Source: Bdellovibrionaceae bacterium UBA2351 (GTDB lineage Bacteria; Bdellovibrionota; Bdellovibrionia; Bdellovibrionales; Bdellovibrionaceae). From it: 39,274 nucleotides of DNA. The stretch is taken from assembly GCA_002344565.1 (NCBI GenBank), contig DDTZ01000136.1:32190-71463 (forward strand). Reading direction: 5' to 3'. This document shows positions 7,107 to 14,328 of this stretch, piece by piece. The notes below the pieces were generated by a model. It had not been told where the DNA came from. It worked only from the letters and a program-made list of their open reading frames with translations, and did not search any database. Position numbers and translations under genes: made by a program. Each line of letters starts with the position of its first letter. The first letter of the stretch is position 1.

Positions 7107-8988
7107 ACACTTTCCATTCTTGGTCTTTTGTGGCGATCGTACCATTTAAGTTACTATCGCCATGAAGAGTCGCATTCATCCTGAATGAACTCTGTGATTC
7201 TACTTTCAACTGTATATCCTCTGCGACCTGAGTTAATTTAATTTTCGGTTTGATTATCAGCTCTGGTAAAGTCAAAACCAGATCAGCCAGGCGCTTTTGC
7301 ATCATTTCTGTATTCTGCCAGCTGTCGGCCTTGACATCAATTTCCTGGTTTTTACTTGTGTTTCCCGACACAGAAAAAGCGACATTAGCCAAGCTAACGT
7401 ACGTATGTTGAATAGACTTTAGTTTGCCAGTAGCCTTATATGTGACATTTTGCTTTCCACCGTTTGCCTTTAATACTAAGTCGTCAAACAACAAGGGCCT
7501 ATCAACACCCGTCAATAACTCAGATGTTGCATCTGTTAAGGCAAAGTTTTTCAGATGACCGTCCAAATCGAAGGTTTTCAAATCATCCGACTTTAATTGA
7601 AAATTTCCCTCGACAACGCCTCGTTGATTTTTAATATCTTGAGCGTCAAAATTAAAACGTTTCTTAACCATACTTCCCGTTAATTTTCCAATTTGAAATG
7701 ATTCGGTTTTGCGTGTGCTATGCGCAGAGAAAACCACATCTAACCCTTTTACTGAGCCATTTAATTTAATAGAGGCTTCCGACTGGTAATCTACTTGTCC
7801 ATCAAACTGGCCAAGACTCGAAATCTGATCTGGAATCGCAGCACCTAAATTCAAAGAAAATATTTTTGATAAATTGACGCCCTTCATTTTTAATTCAAAC
7901 GAGTTAGGGGCCCCCGAAATACCCTTTAAATAACTTAAATTTTCAACAGAGAACTCACCCAAATCGCCATTAATTAAAACATCTTTAATTTCTACACTGG
8001 ATGAAGGCAAATGATTCATTAAACCTTCTATATAGAGTTTAGAGCTTATCCAATTGGATTTTAAATTTATGTCTCTAGGAACTTTCGCTACAAAACTCTG
8101 AAGCAGAGAAAGCGATACGTTTTTCAACTCTGCTTGCAACTGAAACTTTTTATCCTCTAGTCGATTAACTAACTGAGCAGAAAAGAAACCCTCTCGCAAG
8201 GAACCCAATAAATTAGACTTAATGATTTTCTCCGGAAACTCATTGTATTCAATCTTTAGATTTGCCGACGCCTTCCCCTCTGCCGTTTTAACAAATGGCG
8301 CCAAATCCAGATCACCTTCCATGAATAAAATTTTAGGATGCGACGAACGATTCTCGATCACGATATCTTTTAACGAAAAGTAGTCATATTTTTCATCAGG
8401 GTAGAAAATTTCGAGCCTATTAATTCGTACTCGTTCGATTTCATTCCGAAGCGATGATTTTTCCACTCGATCCACGATCGTGATCTGATTTTTCTTCTTT
8501 GATTCAACACCAGCTGCACCGGCCCCATTTACCACACTTGGCCTATCACACACCGGCGTACGCTCGGTGATTTCGATTTTGAAGTCTTGAATTTCGATCT
8601 CACTGACTAGTTGACCGTCGATAATATATTTCACCAGCGACAGAGGAATCTTCACTCGTTGGGCAAAGCCCCCAGACTTCATATAACAACTTGATTCTGA
8701 GGCGATTTTTACATCATTTGCATATAATCCAATGGTCGGCGTAATCCCGTCTTTGAAATATAGCCCAACGGTCCCATGCTGAATTCGCCAGTCAGTACCG
8801 ACATTGGCGATAGCTTCCGTTAGCCGCCCGCGGAACCAGTCCGACTGCGCAGCCGTTCGAATAGATAAACCGACAACAACAGAGAAAATTAGACCTACGA
8901 ACAAAATAAAAAAACCTGGTTGTTCTGAAACCAGGTCATTTTCTTTAATGGGGCGGCGATCATTTTTATATTCCACAGATGGAATCAA
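7069..8988 (-). CDS. AsmA-like inner-membrane-anchored envelope protein
   Basis: About 639 residues. A basic N-terminus (KNDRRPIK) precedes one membrane helix (FFILFVGLIFSVVVGLSI, about residues 27-46), and a large periplasmic part of repeating short beta strands follows with many 'DGQLVSEIEIQDFKIEI' and 'LNGSVKGLDV' type elements, as in AsmA/TamB/DUF-type proteins. Family members bridge the envelope and are implicated in phospholipid transport to the outer membrane. The start is uncertain: no ATG is available, 8988 is TTG without a Shine-Dalgarno, and GTG at 8976 or TTG at 8904 are alternatives. The first 28 codons run through an intrinsic terminator (8908-8936). The gene lies 9 bases after greA and overlaps the glycerophosphodiesterase gene. 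Confidence 0.75.
   Translation of the reverse strand: MIPSVEYKNDRRPIKENDLVSEQPGFFILFVGLIFSVVVGLSIRTAAQSDWFRGRLTEAIANVGTDWRIQHGTVGLYFKDGITPTIGLYANDVKIASESSCYMKSGGFAQRVKIPLSLVKYIIDGQLVSEIEIQDFKIEITERTPVCDRPSVVNGAGAAGVESKKKNQITIVDRVEKSSLRNEIERVRINRLEIFYPDEKYDYFSLKDIVIENRSSHPKILFMEGDLDLAPFVKTAEGKASANLKIEYNEFPEKIIKSNLLGSLREGFFSAQLVNRLEDKKFQLQAELKNVSLSLLQSFVAKVPRDINLKSNWISSKLYIEGLMNHLPSSSVEIKDVLINGDLGEFSVENLSYLKGISGAPNSFELKMKGVNLSKIFSLNLGAAIPDQISSLGQFDGQVDYQSEASIKLNGSVKGLDVVFSAHSTRKTESFQIGKLTGSMVKKRFNFDAQDIKNQRGVVEGNFQLKSDDLKTFDLDGHLKNFALTDATSELLTGVDRPLLFDDLVLKANGGKQNVTYKATGKLKSIQHTYVSLANVAFSVSGNTSKNQEIDVKADSWQNTEMMQKRLADLVLTLPELIIKPKIKLTQVAEDIQLKVESQSSFRMNATLHGDSNLNGTIATKDQEWKVYGTRDNFKIDKK
8908..8936 (-). 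terminator. Rho-independent terminator after greA, inside the AsmA-like coding start
   Basis: Read on the minus strand: ACCTGGTT, loop TCAGAAC, AACCAGGT, a perfect 8-base-pair stem, then TTTTTT and a further ATTTT. This is the best intrinsic terminator in the window. It lies about 62 bases after the greA stop and overlaps codons about 18-27 of the AsmA-like frame, encoding DLVSEQPGFF. Confidence 0.9.
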
Positions 8989-8997
8989 TTATAAGAA

Positions 8998-9474
8998 CTA
9001 GATAAATTTAAAATCAACAACTTCAAATTCTTTATCACCTTTTGGTGAATTCACTACGATCACATCACCTTTAGTTTTCCCAATAAGAGCACGCGCAATC
9101 GGTGAAAGAATGGATACTTTGCCTAATTTTACATCAGCTTCATCTACACCAACGATTTGGTAACGGGCTTGTTCATCTGTTTCGATATCTACTAGATCAA
9201 CTGTAGCGCCAAACACGATTTTATCTGATTTAATAGTTTTAGGATCTACAACTTCTGCCGTAGCCAATTTGTTTTGAATATCACCAATACGGCCCTCGAT
9301 TAGGGACTGGCGCTCTTTAGCCGCATCATATTCCGCGTTCTCAGAGATATCACCATGTGATCGCGCCTCATCGATCGCTTTGATAATACGCGGACGTTCT
9401 TCCACCGTAAGGCGTCTTAACTCTTGATCTAGTAAGCTTTTCCCGTAAACTGTCATCGGCATTTTATCGTTCAT
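8998..9474 (-). CDS. greA: Transcription elongation factor GreA
   Basis: This 158-residue protein matches GreA over its full usual length. It has the N-terminal coiled coil with the conserved tip acidic region (EARSHGDISENAEYDAAKE), where the Asp and Glu reach into the RNA polymerase secondary channel, and the C-terminal FKBP-like domain (LSPIARALIGKTKGD). It stimulates cleavage of backtracked transcripts. The ATG at 9474 is preferred because GAGG stands 6 bases upstream; a six-residue in-frame extension has no such site. It is followed by a strong terminator and shares a 223-base divergent region with nrnA. Confidence 0.95.
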   Translation of the reverse strand: MNDKMPMTVYGKSLLDQELRRLTVEERPRIIKAIDEARSHGDISENAEYDAAKERQSLIEGRIGDIQNKLATAEVVDPKTIKSDKIVFGATVDLVDIETDEQARYQIVGVDEADVKLGKVSILSPIARALIGKTKGDVIVVNSPKGDKEFEVVDFKFI

Positions 9475-9697
9475 ATGATCCTCATTTAACACTTAGCAAA
9501 ATAAAACACTCAGTTAGGCAAAGATCCTATCTGAGGCCGTGTTTTTTAGCCGATTATTCGACTTCTAGCAATACAAAGGATTAGATTATCACAACGTTGC
9601 GCGTTATTAATCCTCTAAATTTTAAAGAATTATAATCTTTATAGATATTTGCCGATAAGTCGAGACAGCTAAGCACGACCCTGCAAGGTGAGGAATT
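9475..9697. promoter_or_regulatory. Divergent greA/nrnA intergenic region
   Basis: The longest gene-free stretch of the window must carry promoters for both directions. TATAAT at 9631-9636 is a plausible plus-strand -10 box, but no good -35 lies 16-18 bases upstream. AAAACAC near 9504 and GTGTTTT near 9540 form a loose inverted repeat. The plus-strand Shine-Dalgarno for nrnA (GGTGAGGAA) lies at about 9687-9695. Exact start sites cannot be fixed from sequence. Confidence 0.4.
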
Positions 9698-10666
9698 TTG
9701 AAACCACTCGTTGATCTAATCAAGAGCTCCAATAAGATAGTCCTAACTACCCACAAAGATTGCGATGGGGATGGCTTAGGATCTGAATTAGCGTTATTTT
9801 ATGCCCTTAAAAAAATGGGTAAGGATGTCCAAATCGTTCATGTCGACCTCCTACCTAAACGTTACGAAAACTTTTTAAACAAAGACCTATTCCATTTATT
9901 TCGACCAACCCTGTTCGACACCCCAGTTGATCTGTGCTTAATTTTCGACACAAACGACGAACGCCTGATCGAGCCTCTGTATTCCGAGATTCAAACAGTG
10001 TGCAAAAATATCGTATTCATAGATCATCATCCCCTTTTGAAATCGGGACCATTACCAGCGAAGGCGTTCATCGATACTACGGCCGCCAGCACAGGGGAAA
10101 TTGTTTACCATGTCATAAAAAATTTGGACGTGCCTCTAGACACCTCAATTGCCGAATCGCTATATCTAAGCATTGTGTTCGACACCCAGCTCTTCCGCTA
10201 TGTTCGCCGCTCACCAATGTCGCACCAAATCGCCATTGAAATTCTTCCGCTGATTCCGTCTCCAGAAGCTATCCATAGGAATTTGTTCGGCGGACAAACT
10301 CCAGAAAAGATCAGCTTCATCTCTAAAGCCCTGGGCAAAATCGCCTATTACTTAGATAATAGAGTGGCCATCGTTCTTCTTCATAGCAAAGAAATTCAAG
10401 ATTTTGGATTAACAGCAGAAGACACACGCGACGTTGTTGATAAAATTTTAGATATCGATTGCGTCGAGGTCGCTATACTTTTTCGTGAAGACAGCAAAGA
10501 TCGCTATAAGATTAGTTTCAGATCAAAGTCAACGCTGGATGTTCTTGAAGTTTCGGAACTATTTGGCGGCGGCGGACACCATCACGCCTCAGGTGCCATG
10601 ATTGAAGGCGAGTTTTTAAAGATTCGCGATCAAATTATTGATTACTTTAAGAAAAAGCTGGAATGA
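9698..10666 (+). CDS. nrnA: DHH/DHHA1 phosphoesterase, NrnA-type nanoRNase/pAp phosphatase
   Basis: The 322-residue length is typical of NrnA. The DHH domain carries HKDCDGDGLGSE (metal-binding D-x-D), LIFDTND, and the name-giving FIDHHP. The C-terminal DHHA1 domain has GGGGHHHASGA, which contacts the RNA substrate. NrnA degrades 2-5 nucleotide RNAs to mononucleotides and dephosphorylates pAp, and it serves in organisms that lack oligoribonuclease Orn. The start is TTG at 9698, chosen for the AGGTGAGGAA just upstream and because the next in-frame Met would cut the first strand. It overlaps the next gene by 4 bases (ATGA). Confidence 0.88.
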   Translation: MKPLVDLIKSSNKIVLTTHKDCDGDGLGSELALFYALKKMGKDVQIVHVDLLPKRYENFLNKDLFHLFRPTLFDTPVDLCLIFDTNDERLIEPLYSEIQTVCKNIVFIDHHPLLKSGPLPAKAFIDTTAASTGEIVYHVIKNLDVPLDTSIAESLYLSIVFDTQLFRYVRRSPMSHQIAIEILPLIPSPEAIHRNLFGGQTPEKISFISKALGKIAYYLDNRVAIVLLHSKEIQDFGLTAEDTRDVVDKILDIDCVEVAILFREDSKDRYKISFRSKSTLDVLEVSELFGGGGHHHASGAMIEGEFLKIRDQIIDYFKKKLE

Positions 10667-10935
10667 ATCAAGCTAGAACCAATCAAAAACGGCGATCACC
10701 CATCATTTGTCGCTGCAACAACGTAAGTGAAGACACCATCAAGCAAGCCATCGTCGATGGCTGTGATACCCTAAACAAACTTTTCGACGCAACAGCAGCG
10801 GGTGTAGGTCCCTGCGGAGGCAGCTGCCGAAAAGTAACCGGTCCTCTTTTAGAGTACTATTTAAAACACAAAACCTTTCCCACTAGTGCCAAAGATAGCT
10901 CATCGAATGGTGCCAAAGGGACAACCAAAAAATAA
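10663..10935 (+). CDS. Bfd-like [2Fe-2S] domain protein with a variant second Cys motif
   Basis: This 90-residue protein has the BFD-fold helix-turn-helix layout. IICRCNNVSEDTI supplies the first pair (C-x-C), and VGPCGGSCRK supplies the second pair about 30 residues later. In E. coli Bfd and related domains the second pair is C-x2-C (CGKC); here it is C-x3-C, one residue longer. The family binds a [2Fe-2S] cluster and works in iron release from bacterioferritin or as a domain in nitrite/nitrate reductases. A Lys/Ser-rich tail follows residue 70. The ATG overlaps the nrnA stop, so the two are co-translated, though a functional link is not obvious. Confidence 0.8.
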   Translation: MNQARTNQKRRSPIICRCNNVSEDTIKQAIVDGCDTLNKLFDATAAGVGPCGGSCRKVTGPLLEYYLKHKTFPTSAKDSSSNGAKGTTKK

Positions 10936-11006
10936 CTCTGCTAACGTCTAGTTGAAAACTATTTTTCAATTACTCTAGCCCCGTCCATTTGCTAGTATTT
11001 ATATAA

Positions 11007-11930
11007 ATGGCAAGAAAAGAAACCACACTCACCACTCGTAGACAGTGGGCAAATAGATTATTAGTTTATTTACTTATCTCTTTGATATCACTGAGTATCG
11101 CTGATTTGGCTATTCTAAAAGTTCGATTTTTCTTTTTGCCTGAACGTACTCAGAAAAATGCCATGCGCCCGATCCCACCTAATCCAATTAAAAGCCGTGA
11201 TTTTTTTCAACCTATCGTGACTCGAAATTTATTTTCTTCTAAAGGTGAAATCCCGCCCGAACTACTGCCTAAAGGCGTTGATGCCAAACCAAAAGACAAC
11301 GAACCTATCTTAAGCAGCTTGCCGTTAACCTTGGTGGGAACATTAGTGCATTCAAACCCTGACAAATCTATCGCTGCTATTGAACTCAAAACAAAAAACC
11401 AAATCACCTCGTTCGCTACTGGCAAAGAAATTGAAGGTTTAGCTAAAGTAGAAAAAATCACGCGAGGCAAAGTGATCTTACGAAATTTAAGTGCTGATCG
11501 ACTAGAATATATCGAAATGAAAGATGCCAATAAAGTATCATTTGATGCCAAACCGAAACCAGTGGTCGAAACCACGGGCAATTCTGTTATTCAAAAATCG
11601 GGCGACAACAAGTTTGAAATTAAAAAATCAGACTTAGAAGATAAACTAAAAGATATTCAAAGTATTTTATATCAGGCACGTGCGGTTCCCGCTAAGCGCC
11701 CCGGTTCGGGTGAAACGTATGGGTTTAGATTACTAGAAATTCAAGCCGACAGTATCTATACTCAATTAGGTTTACAGGTGATGGATGTTATCACAAGTGT
11801 TAACGGAACTCCGGTGACGTCAACACAACAGGCTTTAGAAATGTATCAAGCGCTTCGTAATTCTCCAAACATTAAACTTGGAGTTGAACGTGGTGGAAAA
11901 ACTGAAGAGCTTTCTTACACTGTTAAATAG
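11007..11930 (+). CDS. gspC: Type II secretion system inner-membrane protein GspC
   Basis: A 307-residue bitopic protein: short cytoplasmic N-terminus, one membrane helix (RLLVYLLISLISLSIADLAI, about 17-36), then the homology region (LPLTLVGTLVHSNPDKSIAA onward, about 105-180) and a C-terminal PDZ domain (YGFRLLEIQADSIYTQLGLQ, about 235-305). GspC links the inner-membrane platform to the secretin GspD, which follows at once. Compared with enteric GspC the Pro-rich linker is prominent. No Shine-Dalgarno is visible; TAGTAT at 10994-10999 is 7 bases from the ATG, so the message may be almost leaderless. A perfect hairpin separates it from gspD. Confidence 0.88.
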   Translation: MARKETTLTTRRQWANRLLVYLLISLISLSIADLAILKVRFFFLPERTQKNAMRPIPPNPIKSRDFFQPIVTRNLFSSKGEIPPELLPKGVDAKPKDNEPILSSLPLTLVGTLVHSNPDKSIAAIELKTKNQITSFATGKEIEGLAKVEKITRGKVILRNLSADRLEYIEMKDANKVSFDAKPKPVVETTGNSVIQKSGDNKFEIKKSDLEDKLKDIQSILYQARAVPAKRPGSGETYGFRLLEIQADSIYTQLGLQVMDVITSVNGTPVTSTQQALEMYQALRNSPNIKLGVERGGKTEELSYTVK

Positions 11931-11942
11931 TGACGGTAGCTA

Positions 11943-11967
11943 TGTTCATCAAATGATTTGATGAACA
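11943..11967 (+). promoter_or_regulatory. Perfect 11-bp hairpin between gspC and gspD
   Basis: TGTTCATCAAA at 11943-11953 pairs with TTTGATGAACA at 11957-11967 around the loop TGA. No T-tract follows, so it is not an intrinsic terminator. It lies 12 bases after the gspC stop and 32 bases before the gspD start, and could act as an RNA-processing or stabilising element that raises GspD relative to GspC, or as an operator. Confidence 0.6.
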
Positions 11968-11999
11968 AAGAGAGCATAACAAAGGGCGAGGGTTTACGG

Positions 12000-14327
12000 A
12001 TGAAAAAAATAAAAAAATCGCTAGCTGTGCTAAATGCAGTTGCTCTGGTTGGACTCAACACACTGACCGGATCTATTGCTCACGCACAAGAAGAGTTTCC
12101 ACCCCCACCGCCCGATTTTGGTGATTTTGATACACCCCAGGCTCCACCGTCAAACGGCGCGCTTCCTTCAGGCATGGGTAGCTCTTCAAATGGGTCTACC
12201 GACGGCAATGGCAAAAAAGGCATCAGCTTAAATTCAAATCAAAAGCAAAAGTTTTCACAGGCGAGTGTTGAAGACATTAATTCTGCAAATTTTCCAGAGA
12301 CGATCGAATCCTTCGATTTCCCGAATGTTGAGATCACGGATGTCATCAAAGCGATTTCCGAACTAACCGGCAAAAACTTTATTATCGATCCTGGCGTTCG
12401 CGGAAAAATCACCATCATTGCGCCAAGTAAAATCACTGTAGCCGAAGCCTATAAAGCGTTCCTATCAGCTTTAGCAATCAACGGCTTCACCGTTGTTCCT
12501 TCAGGCAGCTTTTTAAAAGTTAAATCTGGCCGAAACGCACAACGTGATAATATCGAAACGTATTCTGGATCTTACTATCCAAATACAGATCAAATGATCA
12601 CTCGAATTATTCACTTAAAACACATTTCTGCAGACCAAGTGAATAAAGATCTACGAATTCTTCCATCGAAAGATGGTGAAATGAATGTATACCAACAGAC
12701 AAACTCTATCATTATTTCCGACTGGGGCGCTAATATTGATCGCGTGATGAAAATCATCAATCAATTAGACGTGCCAGGATTTGACGAGCAACTGGAAGTG
12801 GTTCGTATTCGCTACGCCAAAGCCAAAGACATCGCAGACCTTGTCGACAAAATTGTAAACAAAGGACAAGGAACAAATCGCGGTGGCGTCGGTGTTACAG
12901 GTGGTTTCGGCGGCGGTGCTCCTCGTTTTTCTCGACCGGGTGGTTCGTCGAATCAGCAAGGCAATAGCTTTTTCATGGCTATTCCAGATGACAGAACAAA
13001 CTCGATCATTATCGTTGGCAACAAATCAGGTATCGTTCGTGTTAAAAAATTGATCGGTCAGCTTGATTTCAGAACAAACCCTGAAGATCAAGGTGGCGTG
13101 TTCGTATACTACGTAAAACATGGGGATGCGAAAAAAATCGCTGCGGTTTTACAAGGCGTATCTAAAGATGCGGCCCCGAAGACAACTCCAGGATCTGCAA
13201 ATCAACCGCCTCCGTTTTTTGCTCCCCCAATGGGCTTAGAAGGCGATACCAAATCAAGTGGCGCTGTTTTTAGCGGCGAAGTAAAAATCACAGCCGATGA
13301 ATCTACTAATAGTTTGATCATCACGGCTGGCAAAGGCGACTACGACACCGTCATTAACTTATTAACCAAAATTGATATCGCTCGTGACCAAGTATTCGTT
13401 GAAGCGATTATTATGGAAATGAGTGCAGGCGATGGCTTTGGTTTCAAACCATCTTATTATAATTTTGCTTCAAGCAACGGTATTGCTCGTCAAAGCTTCT
13501 CGGGCGGCTTGAAAGCTGATGAGGTAATCAACCCACTTGCAGGTGTTGGTACGGTTTTAGGCTTCGGTTCAGGTAGCGAAGTTGAACTAACTATCGGCAC
13601 AACGAAACAAAAAGTTCCGTCTTTAATCGGTTTAATCAATCTATTAAAAAAGACAACAAAAGCTAACATTTTATCACGTCCACAAATTTTAGCGATGGAC
13701 AACCAAGAGGCGTTAATTCAAGTGGGTGATAAAGTTGTAACGGGTGCTAACTCGACAACGAATCAAGGCGTAACTGTTGAAACGCCGATCTTTGAAGAAG
13801 CACTCATCGAGCTTAAATTAAAACCGTTCATCAATCCTACTAGCAAGTCTGTTCGTATGGAAATTGATCAAAGCGTGAAACAACCGTCTTTAAGCGCATC
13901 AACTCCTAAGGCATTCCAGGATAAAACGCAGCCGCTTGCGACTCGTAAAATCAAAACATTCATCGTCGTTAACGATGGCGACACCGCGGTATTGGGCGGT
14001 TTGATTAAAGATCGCGAAACGGAAGATATCGTAAAAGTTCCTTTATTGGGTGATCTTCCTTTGCTTGGTTGGTTGTTTAAATCAAAAGAGACAAATAAAG
14101 AAAAAGTTAACATGCTGGTATTCTTAACTCCGAAAATTATTCGTAGCGAAGGCGACTCTAAGCAAGTTATGGGTAAACGTTTAGATCAACACATTGACTT
14201 TATTAAAGCTCAAGGCGGCGTAGACCCGTATGGCGGCATTATTGACGAAGTTCAAAAACGTTCAGCATTAGTCCCTAAAGATAATGCCCCGGTTGATGAC
14301 AACGCTCCTGAAACGGATACTGAGTAA
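12000..14327 (+). CDS. gspD: Type II secretion system secretin GspD
   Basis: The mature protein follows a signal peptide (KKIKKSLAVLNAVALVG to AHA|QEE). Next come a Pro/Gly/Asn-rich segment, the N0 domain (FDFPNVEITDVIKAISELTG), N1-N3 repeats (the N3 loop is Gly-rich, about residues 305-330), and the C-terminal secretin core ending in VPLLGDLPLLGWLFK, the conserved secretin signature. It forms the multimeric outer-membrane channel. The length of 775 residues is usual. The ATG at 12000 is chosen because GAGGG lies 7 bases upstream and the signal peptide starts there; an in-frame ATG at 11958 lies inside the hairpin. No pilotin-binding S-domain is obvious. gspE starts one base after its stop. 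Confidence 0.95.
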   Translation: MKKIKKSLAVLNAVALVGLNTLTGSIAHAQEEFPPPPPDFGDFDTPQAPPSNGALPSGMGSSSNGSTDGNGKKGISLNSNQKQKFSQASVEDINSANFPETIESFDFPNVEITDVIKAISELTGKNFIIDPGVRGKITIIAPSKITVAEAYKAFLSALAINGFTVVPSGSFLKVKSGRNAQRDNIETYSGSYYPNTDQMITRIIHLKHISADQVNKDLRILPSKDGEMNVYQQTNSIIISDWGANIDRVMKIINQLDVPGFDEQLEVVRIRYAKAKDIADLVDKIVNKGQGTNRGGVGVTGGFGGGAPRFSRPGGSSNQQGNSFFMAIPDDRTNSIIIVGNKSGIVRVKKLIGQLDFRTNPEDQGGVFVYYVKHGDAKKIAAVLQGVSKDAAPKTTPGSANQPPPFFAPPMGLEGDTKSSGAVFSGEVKITADESTNSLIITAGKGDYDTVINLLTKIDIARDQVFVEAIIMEMSAGDGFGFKPSYYNFASSNGIARQSFSGGLKADEVINPLAGVGTVLGFGSGSEVELTIGTTKQKVPSLIGLINLLKKTTKANILSRPQILAMDNQEALIQVGDKVVTGANSTTNQGVTVETPIFEEALIELKLKPFINPTSKSVRMEIDQSVKQPSLSASTPKAFQDKTQPLATRKIKTFIVVNDGDTAVLGGLIKDRETEDIVKVPLLGDLPLLGWLFKSKETNKEKVNMLVFLTPKIIRSEGDSKQVMGKRLDQHIDFIKAQGGVDPYGGIIDEVQKRSALVPKDNAPVDDNAPETDTE

Positions 14328-14328
14328 T

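Noticed and set aside
9504..9547. AAAACAC ... GTGTTTT pairing in the greA/nrnA gap as a terminator
   Set aside because: The arms are far apart and interrupted; nothing upstream on the plus strand needs a terminator there.
10952..10969. TTGAAAA/TTTTCAA inverted repeat upstream of gspC
   Set aside because: It is very AT-rich and short-looped with no T-tract in place; it may just contain a -35-like TTGAAA.
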